A stretch of 32,981 nt of DNA from Comamonas avium. GTDB taxonomy: Bacteria; Pseudomonadota; Gammaproteobacteria; Burkholderiales; Burkholderiaceae_C. Under the pieces are notes generated by a model. The model ran no database searches, was not told where the DNA came from, and saw only the letters and a program-made list of their open reading frames with translations. How positions within the stretch are numbered: the stretch's first letter is position 1; each line of letters opens with the position of its first letter. Both the position numbers and the translations under genes were made by a program. Below, piece after piece: positions 17,079 through 24,620 of this stretch. The stretch is taken from positions 1-32,981 of the forward strand of contig NZ_JACSQK010000001.1 of the NCBI RefSeq assembly GCF_014836675.1, written 5' to 3'.

Positions 17079-18686
17079 TTATTTGCGGAACATGGCCAGC
17101 ATGCGGCGTGTCACGGCAAAGCCACCAAACATGTTGACTGCAGTGAGCACCAGCGCAGCGAAGGCAAGCCAGGTGATCAGGCTGTCAGGGCGGCCATCCA
17201 GGCCAGCTGCAGGAGAGGCGATCTGCACCAGCGCACCAATGGCGATGATGCTGGAGATCGCGTTGGTCACGCTCATCAGCGGTGTGTGCAGCGCGGGGGT
17301 CACGTTCCACACCACCATGTAGCCAATGAAGCAGGCCAGCACAAACACCGTGAAGTGGCCCAGGAAAGCTTCAGGGGCATAGGCACCGATCACCCAGAAC
17401 GCCATGGCAGCCACGGCAAAGATGATGGCCAGCGTCTTGGCGGGCAGCGGGCCGCTGCTGCCATGACCGTGACCGGATTTCTTTTGCTCCAGGGGCGCAG
17501 CCGCTGCCTTGGGTGCGGGGGCGGGCGCTGCCTTCAAGGGTGGCGCAGGCCACGTGACAGCGCCGTCTTTGATGACGGTCAGGCCACGGATGGCTTCATC
17601 TTCCATATTCACCACTGCCACACCGTCTTTGGCTTTGCACAGCTCCTCGGTCAGGCGCAGCAAGTTGGTGGCGTACAGCGTGGATGACTGCTTGGCCAGA
17701 CGCGAAGGCAAGTCGGTATAGCCAATGATGGTTACGCCGTGGCGCACGACAGCTTGGTCGGGCACGGTCAGCTCACAGTTGCCGCCTTGCTCGGCGGCCA
17801 TGTCCACAATCACGCTGCCAGGTTTCATGCTCTGCACCATCTCGGCTGTAATCAGCTTGGGTGCGGGCTTGCCGGGGATCAGCGCCGTGGTGATGATGAT
17901 GTCGGCATCTTTGGCCTGCTGTGCGTACATGGCTCGTTGCGCGGCCTGAAAGCCTTCGCTCATCACCTTGGCGTAGCCACCACCGCCGGCGCCGTCTTCT
18001 TCGTAGTCCACCTTGACGAACTCGCCGCCCAGTGATTTGACTTGGTCTGCCACTTCAGCGCGCGTGTCGTTGGCGCGCACGATGGCTCCCAGATTGGCTG
18101 CCGTGCCAATCGCAGCAAGACCTGCCACGCCAGCGCCAGCAATGAACACCTTGGCTGGTGGTACCTTGCCAGCAGCCGTAATCTGACCGTTGAAATAACG
18201 GCCGAAAGCGTTGGCAGCTTCAATCACCGCGCGGTAGCCAGAGACACCTGCGGTAGAGGTCAGTGCATCCATCTTCTGCGCACGGCTGAGCGTGCGCGGC
18301 AGGCAGTCAATGGCCAGCACAGTCGCTTGCTTGGCGGTCAGCTGGGCCATCAGCTCGGGGTGCTGCGCAGGCCAGATAAAGCTGATGAGCGTGCCGCCTT
18401 GGCGCAGCAGGGCCACTTCTTCGCCGTGTGGGGGGCGCACCTTCAAGACGATGTCAGACCCCGCCCATAGCGCGGCAGCGCTGTCGATGATGTCAGCACC
18501 CACTGCGCGGTAGGCGTCATCACTGAAGTGGGCGGCGTCACCGGCCCCTGATTCAATGGCAACCTGAAAGCCAAGTTTGATCAGCTTTTCCACTGTGTCG
18601 GGCACGGCGGCCACGCGTTTTTCGAGTGGAAAAATTTCCCGAGGCACGCCAATGCGTTGTGGCGTAGACATAGGGGTTTCTTGCAT
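17079..18686 (-). CDS. pntA: NAD(P) transhydrogenase subunit alpha
   Basis: 535 residues from the ATG at 18686, supported by AGGAGG eight or nine bases upstream; the alternative ATG at 18671 has no ribosome site. Residues 1-400 are the NAD(H)-binding domain I, related to alanine dehydrogenase: RIGVPREIFPLEKRVA (11-26), LTSTAGVSGYRAVIEAA (142-158), Rossmann loop GAGVAGLAA (184-192), RANDTR (204-209), the mobile-loop region and GVTIIGYTDLPSR. A linker rich in Ala, Pro and Lys with HGHG (about 400-425) leads to four membrane helices (about 430-530). This is the fused full-length alpha subunit of E. coli type, not the split PntAA/PntAB seen in many relatives. First gene of pntAB; upstream is a 635-base intergenic region with two palindromes. 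Confidence 0.97.
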   Translation of the reverse strand: MQETPMSTPQRIGVPREIFPLEKRVAAVPDTVEKLIKLGFQVAIESGAGDAAHFSDDAYRAVGADIIDSAAALWAGSDIVLKVRPPHGEEVALLRQGGTLISFIWPAQHPELMAQLTAKQATVLAIDCLPRTLSRAQKMDALTSTAGVSGYRAVIEAANAFGRYFNGQITAAGKVPPAKVFIAGAGVAGLAAIGTAANLGAIVRANDTRAEVADQVKSLGGEFVKVDYEEDGAGGGGYAKVMSEGFQAAQRAMYAQQAKDADIIITTALIPGKPAPKLITAEMVQSMKPGSVIVDMAAEQGGNCELTVPDQAVVRHGVTIIGYTDLPSRLAKQSSTLYATNLLRLTEELCKAKDGVAVVNMEDEAIRGLTVIKDGAVTWPAPPLKAAPAPAPKAAAAPLEQKKSGHGHGSSGPLPAKTLAIIFAVAAMAFWVIGAYAPEAFLGHFTVFVLACFIGYMVVWNVTPALHTPLMSVTNAISSIIAIGALVQIASPAAGLDGRPDSLITWLAFAALVLTAVNMFGGFAVTRRMLAMFRK

Positions 18687-18783
18687 AAGAGGAGCCCTCC
18701 TGAAGTTTGGAATTCGTTGTGTGCTTGCAAAGCCGGGGGTTGGGCTTGGCAGATAGAAAGCCTATGCACCGATCATGTGCATA

Positions 18784-18801
18784 TTGCATGGAGTCATGCA
18801 A
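18784..18801. promoter_or_regulatory. Inverted repeat upstream of pntA
   Basis: TTGCATG (18784-18790) and CATGCAA (18795-18801) with a GAGT centre, about 100 bases upstream of the pntA start. It may be an operator for pntAB, but the protein that would bind is unknown. Confidence 0.4.
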
Positions 18802-19055
18802 ATGGCTGTTTGGCGCTCATGGTACAAGCATTTGGATAGTGTGCGCTGTATGTAGATGCCCACACTTGCGCTGCACTTTACTGCCCAGCTTGCATAAAAG
18901 ATAGGCAGGTTTTACCGGTTTGTCTCGGTGGCGCACCATTTTGGAGATGCTTCTTTGCCAGTGCACCATGTTTGTGCATCGGCATCGCTTCACGGGTCGG
19001 CATGGGGGGCATGACCAAACATGGGGGCATCCATGCATTGCGCTACAGGGCGGTC

Positions 19056-19069
19056 TTGACGCAAATCAA
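19056..19069. promoter_or_regulatory. FNR/ANR-type box
   Basis: TTGAC-GCAA-ATCAA at 19056-19069 matches the FNR/ANR consensus TTGAT-N4-ATCAA at 9 of 10 positions. It is centred about 260 bases upstream of metQ-like copy 2 and 375 bases upstream of pntA. The distance from either start is long for direct activation. Confidence 0.45.
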
Positions 19070-19321
19070 GCGCTGGTGCGCGCATGGGCTGACATCACCC
19101 GGTGCGCCACAGCGTGCCGTGATGGCTTTGACGCCGCTTGCTGGTGCGATGTTGTGGCCGCAGCGCGGCTGATTGTCTATGCTGCACAGTCTCTTCATAA
19201 GTTATTGGCATATGTAGAAGATTTTTTATTTGTTGGAGCTTGGCGCTCATCTGCTGATACTGGCTGCATCAGCGCCACAGATTCGTGGCGTGATGCATAA
19301 CCAACCAGGAGACAAGACAAC

Positions 19322-20146
19322 ATGTTCCAACTTCACACCCGCCGCCGTGTTTTAACTGCCACCGCGCTGTCATTGGCTGCGTTGGCCTGCGCACCTGTGC
19401 TGGCACAGGATGCCAGCAAGCCACAGCTCATCATTGGTGGCACGGCGGGTTCCAACATCGACCAGCTGCAAGCGGGCATCGTGCCGTTGCTCAAGGCCAA
19501 GGGCTACAAAGTCAAGCTGGTGGAATTTAACGACTATGTGCAGCCCAATCTGGCGTTGGCCGATGGTTCGCTTGATGCCAATTTCTTTCAGCACGAGGTG
19601 TATTTCAACCACTTCAAGGGCGACCGCAAGCTGGACCTGAAAGCGCTGGTGCAAGGACCGATTGCACCCATGGGCGTGTACTCCAAGCAACGTAAAAGCC
19701 TGGCAGATCTGAAAGAGGGCGACAAAGTGGCTTTGCCCAACGATGCCAGCAACCTGGCGCGAGCCTTGTTGCTGCTGCAGCAGGCTGGGCTGATCAAAAT
19801 CAAGGAAGGTGTCAATCCGCTGCGCGTGTCTGAGCTGGATTTGGCCGAGAACCCTAAAAAGATCAAGCTGCTGCCGCTGGATGCGGCCCATCTGCCGCGC
19901 TCGCTGGATGACGCGCAGTTCGCCATCATCAATGGCAACTTTGCCATCTCATCGGGCCTGAAGCTGACGGAGGCAGTGCTGCTGGAAAAGACACCTGACC
20001 ACTATCTGAATATTGTGGCCGTGAAGACCAAGGACCAAAATGCCAAGTGGGCCAAGGACCTGGAAGAAGCTTTCCGCTCGATCGATTTCAAGAAGGTAGT
20101 GGATACCAAGTTTGCGGGTTACGCAAAGCCTGCATTTTTGCAATAA
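19322..20146 (+). CDS. MetQ/NlpA-family substrate-binding protein, copy 2
   Basis: 274 residues, ATG at 19322 with AGGAG at 19307-19311. The signal peptide has RRR at 7-9, a core to about 27 and cleavage after APVLA; a Cys at 23 lacks a proper lipobox, so a free periplasmic protein is more likely than a lipoprotein. The mature part carries the same blocks as copy 1: GGTAGSNIDQLQ, VKLVEFNDYVQPN, LDANFFQHEVYFN, GPIAPMGVYS, VALPNDASNLARAL, INGNFAISSGL, and the same C-terminal VVDTKF-GYxKPAxLQ. By eye roughly 70% of residues are identical, so these are recent paralogues. As with copy 1, no MetNI permease is next to it. The differing positions around the central cleft may give different ligands. 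Confidence 0.92.
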   Translation: MFQLHTRRRVLTATALSLAALACAPVLAQDASKPQLIIGGTAGSNIDQLQAGIVPLLKAKGYKVKLVEFNDYVQPNLALADGSLDANFFQHEVYFNHFKGDRKLDLKALVQGPIAPMGVYSKQRKSLADLKEGDKVALPNDASNLARALLLLQQAGLIKIKEGVNPLRVSELDLAENPKKIKLLPLDAAHLPRSLDDAQFAIINGNFAISSGLKLTEAVLLEKTPDHYLNIVAVKTKDQNAKWAKDLEEAFRSIDFKKVVDTKFAGYAKPAFLQ

Positions 20147-20178
20147 CGTTTTTTGGCAAAGCTGAGGGGAAGTGTTTG

Positions 20179-20202
20179 AGCAGCCTTCGGGCTGCTTTTT
20201 TT
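20179..20202 (+). terminator. Rho-independent terminator after metQ-like copy 2
   Basis: AGCAGCC (20179-20185), a TTCG tetraloop and GGCTGCT (20190-20196) running into a T-run. The C(UUCG)G loop is the very stable class. Confidence 0.9.
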
Positions 20203-20306
20203 CTTTGCATCTGAGCCAGTTGGAGCGGTTTCAATGCGCACGCTGACAGGCAACAGAGGTGTTGCGCAGACTGGCTCCGTACCCGTTTGCAAAGCGTCAA
20301 GAGGAT

Positions 20307-20340
20307 GCGTGCAGACGCCGGTGTCAAGGTGTCTGCACGC
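20307..20340 (-). terminator. Strong hairpin at the 3' end of the copper operon
   Basis: GCGTGCAGACGCC (20307-20319) pairs with 20328-20340 across 8 bases, with one G-U type mismatch, 21 bases after the last copper-operon stop. No T-run follows on the minus strand, so it may be a weak terminator or a transcript-end stabiliser rather than a textbook terminator. Confidence 0.55.
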
Positions 20341-20361
20341 TGTACGGCAAGAGCGCAGCGC

Positions 20362-20748
20362 TTACTGAGGGGCGGTCTCGATATGCGTGATCAGCAGGCT
20401 GCCACCGCCCGTGTCTTCTGCGCGAAAAGCCACCTTGGCACCAGGCTGCAGCGACTGTGCCTGCACGGGGTCTTTCAGGGCGAAAACCATGGTCATGGGC
20501 GGCATGCCCAGGTTGGTGATTTCGCCGTGGCGGACGGTGAGCTTGCCACTGCGGGCATCTACGCGGGTGATGATGCCCTCGGTCAAGTCTGCGCTGGGTG
20601 CAGCAATTGGCGCGGCACTGGGGGCTGCGGCCTGCGTAGCGTGGGCGCTGTGGTCAGCCGCTGGCTGGGCAAGCGCTGGGTTGGCGGCCAGCAGCCAGCC
20701 CAGTGCTGTGGCGCTGGAGAGCATGCGTAAAGTAGTGAAAGCGGACAT
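20362..20748 (-). CDS. CusF-like periplasmic copper-binding protein
   Basis: 128 residues, start supported by AAAGGAGG six bases upstream. Signal peptide 1-27 (cleavage after PALA), a flexible Ala/Pro/His segment (28-52), then a small CusF-type beta-barrel (53-125): GIITRVDARSGKLTVRHGEI, GMPPMTMVF, ALKDP, VAFRAED. E. coli CusF binds Cu(I)/Ag(I) with His36, Met47 and Met49, capped by Trp44. Here His74, Met85 and Met87 keep the ligands, but the Trp position is Met82, so a third Met may ligate the metal. It would ferry Cu(I) in the periplasm. Last gene of the cluster, 14 bases after the DUF411 gene; a stable hairpin follows. CusF normally feeds CusBA, which is absent here. Confidence 0.9.
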   Translation of the reverse strand: MSAFTTLRMLSSATALGWLLAANPALAQPAADHSAHATQAAAPSAAPIAAPSADLTEGIITRVDARSGKLTVRHGEITNLGMPPMTMVFALKDPVQAQSLQPGAKVAFRAEDTGGGSLLITHIETAPQ

Positions 20749-20762
20749 GCAGCCTCCTTTGT

Positions 20763-21257
20763 TTAGCGGTAGCTGGTGAATACGCGGGCACTGACGTTGT
20801 TGCCCATCAGGTTCTTGGTGATCAGCAGCACGTCATACGGGTCTTTACGGCCACCGTATTCGGGGCCATCCATGCCGGGGCTGCCAATGGGCATACCGGG
20901 TGCGGTAATGCCCAGCGCCTTGGGCTTTTCTTGCAGCAGCTTGCGCACGTCGGCCGCAGGTACGTGGCCTTCGACGACGTAACCGCCCACCAGCGCGGTG
21001 TGACAGGAGCCGTATTGCGCAGGCAGGCCCAGCTTGGCGCGCACGCCAGAGTTGCCCACTTCGTGCACTTTGACCTCAAAGCCGGATTTTTCCATGATCT
21101 CGATCCAGTCTTTGCAGCAGCCGCAGTTCGGGTCTTTCCAGACTTCCATGGGAGTCTTGGCTGGCTGGGCAGCGATTGCTGGCAAGGCGGCGACGCCAGC
21201 AGCAGCGGCCAGCATGTGCAGGGCGTGGCGGCGGGTGGTGTTGGTGGTAATGGTCAT
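20763..21257 (-). CDS. DUF411 family periplasmic metal-binding protein
   Basis: 164 residues, AAAGGA before the ATG. The N-terminus (TRRHALHMLAAAAGVAALPAIAA) looks like a Tat or Sec signal ending near residue 30. The mature domain is a thioredoxin-like DUF411: EVWKDPNCGCCKDW with C45, C47 and C48, SGFEVKVHEV, LGLPAQYGSCHTALV with C85 and H86, GGYVVEGHVPAADV, LLQEKPKALGITAPGMPIGSPGMD. Members are regularly found in copper and silver resistance clusters and are thought to bind or transfer copper via the CGCC and CH sites; the biochemistry is poorly known. It sits between the cupredoxin and CusF-like genes with 14-base gaps, so it is clearly part of one transcript. Confidence 0.92.
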   Translation of the reverse strand: MTITTNTTRRHALHMLAAAAGVAALPAIAAQPAKTPMEVWKDPNCGCCKDWIEIMEKSGFEVKVHEVGNSGVRAKLGLPAQYGSCHTALVGGYVVEGHVPAADVRKLLQEKPKALGITAPGMPIGSPGMDGPEYGGRKDPYDVLLITKNLMGNNVSARVFTSYR

Positions 21258-21271
21258 GGGGAGTCCTTTCT

Positions 21272-21757
21272 TTATTCGGTGATGGTGAATGTGCCAGTCA
21301 TGCCGGACTGGTAGTGGCCTGCGATCAGACAGGCAAAGTCAAACTGCCCGGTGCGGTTGAAATTCCACACCAAGTCTTCACTGGTGCCGGGTGCTACGTG
21401 GGCCATATAGGGTTCAGCATGCTCCATGCCGGGGAACTTGAGCATCATTTGTGCGTGTTCATCCAGTGAGGCTTTGGTGCCCAGCACCACCTCATGCATG
21501 AGGGCTCCCTGATTGACGACACGCAGGCGCACGGTTTCGCCTTTTTTTACGCTGAAATTGCTGGGGGCAAAGCGCATATCGTCCGTCATGCTCAGGGTGA
21601 TGGTGCGCTGGGCGTTGCGGGCATCGTCTGCAATGCCCCATGCTTTTTGCTCTTTGGTCACGGCCCCTGCCGGGGCATGGCTTTCACTGCCATGAGAAAA
21701 AGCGGCGCTCGATCCCGCAAGCAAAATGCTGGCAGCTACGAAGTTCAGAGTTTTCAT
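21272..21757 (-). CDS. Periplasmic cupredoxin (CopI-like blue copper protein)
   Basis: 161 residues. Signal peptide about 1-21 (cleavage near AAFS), then a His-containing stretch (SHGSESHAP) and a single cupredoxin domain. Type-1 copper ligands are visible: His88 in ALMHEVVLG, Cys143, His148 and Met153 in CLIAGHYQSGM. An insertion with Met and His (HAQMMLKFPGMEHAEPYMAH, 101-120) gives extra soft-metal ligands, like the Met-rich loops of copper-tolerance cupredoxins such as CopI. It probably accepts electrons from, or shuttles copper to, the oxidase encoded just upstream. It starts 15 bases after the oxidase stop. CopI is the best analogue I know; direct orthology is not proven. Confidence 0.9.
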   Translation of the reverse strand: MKTLNFVAASILLAGSSAAFSHGSESHAPAGAVTKEQKAWGIADDARNAQRTITLSMTDDMRFAPSNFSVKKGETVRLRVVNQGALMHEVVLGTKASLDEHAQMMLKFPGMEHAEPYMAHVAPGTSEDLVWNFNRTGQFDFACLIAGHYQSGMTGTFTITE

Positions 21758-21772
21758 GGTGTGTGACTCCTG

Positions 21773-23167
21773 TCAATGCTGGCTGTGGCTGCCGGCTGGG
21801 GGATTGGAGGCGGGCTTGCGTACGCTGGGCGCGCCCGGTGCTGTGCCGGGCGAGGTCTGGCGTGGGGCTTGTGCATCCAGCGGTGCACCTTGCCACTCAT
21901 AGGCTTGCGTGCCCTTGGGTTGCTGGTACCAGCCCGGGTCTTTGTAGTCATTGGCCCCCAGGTTTTTGCGCACCTTGAAGGTGGTGAACATGCCGCCCAT
22001 TTCGATGGGGCCATAAGGCCCTTTGCCAGTCATCATGGGGAAGGTGTTATCGGGCAGGGGCATTTCCATGGCACCCATATCGCCCATGCCGCGCTCGCCC
22101 ATGAGCATGTAGTCAGGGACGATTTTCTGTATCTTGCCCACCAGACCTCGGTGGTCCACGCCAATCATGGTGGGCACGTCGTGGCCCATGGCACCCATGG
22201 TGTGGTGGCTCTTATGACAGTGAAAGGCCCAGTCACCGGGCTCGTCTGCCTTGAATTCCACCTGCCGCATCTGGCCCACGGCCACGTCGGCTGTCACCTC
22301 GGGCCAGCGCGATCCCCTGGGGGTGGGGCCGCCGTCTGTGCCCGTCACCTCGAACTCATGGCCATGGATGTGCATGGGGTGATTGGTCATGGTCAGGTTG
22401 CCCACGCGAATGCGTACCCGGTCGCCTTGTCTGGCCACCAAGGGTGTGATGGCTGGGAAGGCGCGGCTGTTAAAAGTCCAGATGTTGAAGTCCGTCATCT
22501 CGTTGATGCGCGGCGTCATGGCGCCGGGCTCTACCGCGTAGGCGCTCAAAAGGAAAGCATAGTCACGCTCTACTTCGTCAATCAAGGGGTGCTTGCCTTT
22601 CGGATGGGTGATCCACAGCCCCATCATGCCCATGGCCATCTGCACCATTTCGTCGGAGTGCGGGTGGTACATGAACGTGCCGGGACGGCGCGCTTCAAAC
22701 TCATAGACAAAGGTTTTGCCCGGCGGAATGTGCGGCTGGTTCAGTCCGCCCACGCCATCCATGCCATTGGGCAGGCGCTGACCGTGCCAGTGGATGGTGG
22801 TGTTCTCAGGCAGGCGATTGGTGACAAAGATGCGCACCCTGTCGCCTTGCACCACTTCAATCGTGGGGCCGGGAGACTGGCCGTTATAGCCCCACATGTT
22901 GACGAAGAAGCCGGGTGCCACTTCTCGCACCACGGGCTCGGCCACCAGATGAAATTCTTTGACGCCCGCATTCATGCGCCAGGGGGTGGTCCAGCCGTTG
23001 AGTGTGACCACCGGGCGGTAAGGGCGGCCATTGGGTGGCGTCAGCGGCGCGGCGGTGTCTGCGCTGTTTTGCATGACGGGCTCGGGCAGCGCTGCCATGG
23101 CGACGCGGCTGACGGAAGCTGCAGCCACTGCAGTGGCTGCGCCGGTGAAAAAGGTGCGGCGTTGCAT
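21773..23167 (-). CDS. Two-domain multicopper oxidase with Tat signal (copper oxidase)
   Basis: 464 residues from the ATG at 23167; a longer frame upstream is the end of the tolC-type gene. Tat signal MQRRTFFTG, cleavage after AMA (about 25). Copper motifs: HWHG (126-129), HPH (168-170), HPMHIHGH (263-270), HCHKSHHTMGAM (316-327). Only about 93 residues separate HPH from HPMHIHGH, so there are two cupredoxin domains, not the three of CueO or CopA. Type-1 copper (Cys317, His322, Met327) is in domain 2 only, while domain 1 has HPH without Cys: the type-B two-domain arrangement, whose known members are trimers. A 135-residue Met- and Pro-rich tail follows (MGERGMGDMGAMEMP). It probably oxidises Cu(I) to Cu(II) in the periplasm. 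One base separates it from the preceding stop. Confidence 0.93.
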   Translation of the reverse strand: MQRRTFFTGAATAVAAASVSRVAMAALPEPVMQNSADTAAPLTPPNGRPYRPVVTLNGWTTPWRMNAGVKEFHLVAEPVVREVAPGFFVNMWGYNGQSPGPTIEVVQGDRVRIFVTNRLPENTTIHWHGQRLPNGMDGVGGLNQPHIPPGKTFVYEFEARRPGTFMYHPHSDEMVQMAMGMMGLWITHPKGKHPLIDEVERDYAFLLSAYAVEPGAMTPRINEMTDFNIWTFNSRAFPAITPLVARQGDRVRIRVGNLTMTNHPMHIHGHEFEVTGTDGGPTPRGSRWPEVTADVAVGQMRQVEFKADEPGDWAFHCHKSHHTMGAMGHDVPTMIGVDHRGLVGKIQKIVPDYMLMGERGMGDMGAMEMPLPDNTFPMMTGKGPYGPIEMGGMFTTFKVRKNLGANDYKDPGWYQQPKGTQAYEWQGAPLDAQAPRQTSPGTAPGAPSVRKPASNPPAGSHSQH

Positions 23168-23168
23168 A

Positions 23169-24620
23169 TCAGTGGCCTTGTGCTGGGGTGTCGGTGGAGG
23201 CAGCAGTGCTGCTGGCGGGTGCTGCGGCAGCAGCGCCGGGCGATGTGCTGTAGAGCGCCAGCTGCAGATCCACATCAGCCAGCCAGAAGTCGCGCTGGGC
23301 ATCGGTGGCTGTGGTCACCGCCTGAGCGGTGCTGCGTGCCTGGGCCAGCAGCTGCCAGGTGCTGATGAACATGCCGTTGTAGCGGTACACGGCTTCTTCC
23401 TGCATCAGCTGAGCCAGCGGAAGCACTTCCGTGCGCTGCTGCTGTGCCAGATCCCAGGCGGTGCGGTAGCGCAGCCAGCTGGTGCGCGCCTCGCTGCGGG
23501 CGCGCAGGGCGGCATCACGCAGCAGGGCACTGCTGTGCTGCAGCTGTGCACGTGTGCCCGCAGCGGCCACACCGCCCCAGTCGAACAGGGGCAGGGGAAT
23601 GTCCAGCTCCCAGCCGCGCGTGACTTCGTCGTGGCGTGTGGCGCGGTCGGTGCTGGTGTTGCGGCTGTAGCTGGCACCAATGTCACCGAACAGTGACCCC
23701 ACGCGGGAGAATCCACTGCGGTCGGCAGTGGTGTCCAGATCGCGACGCAGGGCGCGCACGTCCAGCCGCTCGTGCAGCGCCGTGGCTTCGGCGTCGGCGC
23801 CGGTGTGCAGTGCATTTGCCGCAGGCAGAGCAGGCAGTTGTGCGGGCAGAGCAAAGTCTGCCTGAGGGCCCCACAGGCCCATCAGGCGCGCCAGCTGCTC
23901 GCGTTCCAGCGCAGCAGTCAGCCGGGCTCGGGCCAACTGCGCGGCGGCATCGTGCTGAACGCGCAGCTCTTGCGCCTGATCTCGCTTGCTGAAGTTGCCC
24001 ACCAGGGCCATGCGCCGGGCCAGCTCACCGCCCACGGCGGCAGCGTCGTGCATGTGCTCGGCCGCCTGCAGGCTTTGCTGGGCGGCCACTGCACGCAGCC
24101 AGGCACGGCGCGTATCGGCTGCGTGCAGCAGCACTTGCTGGGCGGCAGTGAGCGTGGCTTGTTCCAGCTGCCAGCCTTGCCAGCGGCTGCGCCACGGCAA
24201 GGTGATGAGCTGTACGAGGTTAAAGCTGAGCTGGCGTTCAATCTCTCGCTCATGGCCGTTGACAAAGCGGCCCAGTGTTAGCGTGGGGTTGAACAAGGTG
24301 AGCGACTGGGCGCGCTGGGCATCTTGTCGCGCCAGTTGTGCCAGCTGGGCCTGCAGGCCTGGATTGCGCAGCAGGGCAATGCGCACGGCGGTGTCGGCAT
24401 CAACAGGCTGGCTCAGCCATTGAGCGATTTGTGTGTGGGTGGCTTGCTGCTGCTCGGCGGTGTCGCTGCCTTCGGGCGTGGGCAGGCTGCTGCCCGCAGG
24501 CAGCCGGGCGGCGGTGTGGCTGTCCACGGCGCTGCGCAGGCCATCGGGGGCTACGCTGGCGCAGCCTGCCAGCACCAGTGCGCCCAGCAAGCTTGTGAGG
24601 CGGAATGTTTGGCGCTTCAT
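23169..24620 (-). CDS. TolC-family outer-membrane lipoprotein (CusC/CzcC-like)
   Basis: 483 residues. Its ATG overlaps the stop of the preceding gene in ATGA. Lipoprotein signal with LVLAGC (Cys19). Two outer-membrane-factor repeats follow: helix/strand half one (ALLRNPGLQAQLAQLARQDAQ, about 83-230) and half two (LDVRALRRDL through DWGGVAAAGTRAQLQ and the long final coiled helix, about 285-455), then an Ala/Ser/Thr tail. The PLPLFDWGG and PWRSRWQ stretches resemble metal-efflux members. In such systems the protein forms the exit duct of a tripartite RND pump; here no membrane-fusion or RND gene is adjacent, so it either partners a distant CusBA/CzcBA or works differently. Its tight packing with the oxidase says copper is the likely cargo. 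Confidence 0.9.
   Translation of the reverse strand: MKRQTFRLTSLLGALVLAGCASVAPDGLRSAVDSHTAARLPAGSSLPTPEGSDTAEQQQATHTQIAQWLSQPVDADTAVRIALLRNPGLQAQLAQLARQDAQRAQSLTLFNPTLTLGRFVNGHEREIERQLSFNLVQLITLPWRSRWQGWQLEQATLTAAQQVLLHAADTRRAWLRAVAAQQSLQAAEHMHDAAAVGGELARRMALVGNFSKRDQAQELRVQHDAAAQLARARLTAALEREQLARLMGLWGPQADFALPAQLPALPAANALHTGADAEATALHERLDVRALRRDLDTTADRSGFSRVGSLFGDIGASYSRNTSTDRATRHDEVTRGWELDIPLPLFDWGGVAAAGTRAQLQHSSALLRDAALRARSEARTSWLRYRTAWDLAQQQRTEVLPLAQLMQEEAVYRYNGMFISTWQLLAQARSTAQAVTTATDAQRDFWLADVDLQLALYSTSPGAAAAAPASSTAASTDTPAQGH

Larger units (their letters stand above)
18687..19321. other. Long divergent intergenic region between pntA and metQ-like copy 2
   Basis: 635 bases without a supported gene; a 126-codon plus-strand frame (18920-19300) has no ribosome site and no recognisable protein features. 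It contains a 7+7 palindrome near pntA (18784), an FNR-type box (19056), and an AT-rich patch at 19196-19234 that may hold the metQ promoter. The middle third is rich in CATG and GGGGCAT words, and may be decayed coding sequence. Confidence 0.5.

Noticed and set aside
18920..19300. A 126-codon plus-strand frame before metQ-like copy 2
   Set aside because: No ribosome site, odd mixture of Trp, Cys and His, no recognisable domain.
23168..23302. N-terminal extension of the multicopper oxidase
   Set aside because: It overlaps the end of the TolC-type gene and would destroy the Tat signal that starts at 23167.
21776..23365. A 529-codon plus-strand frame opposite the multicopper oxidase
   Set aside because: Antisense shadow of a gene with all copper motifs.
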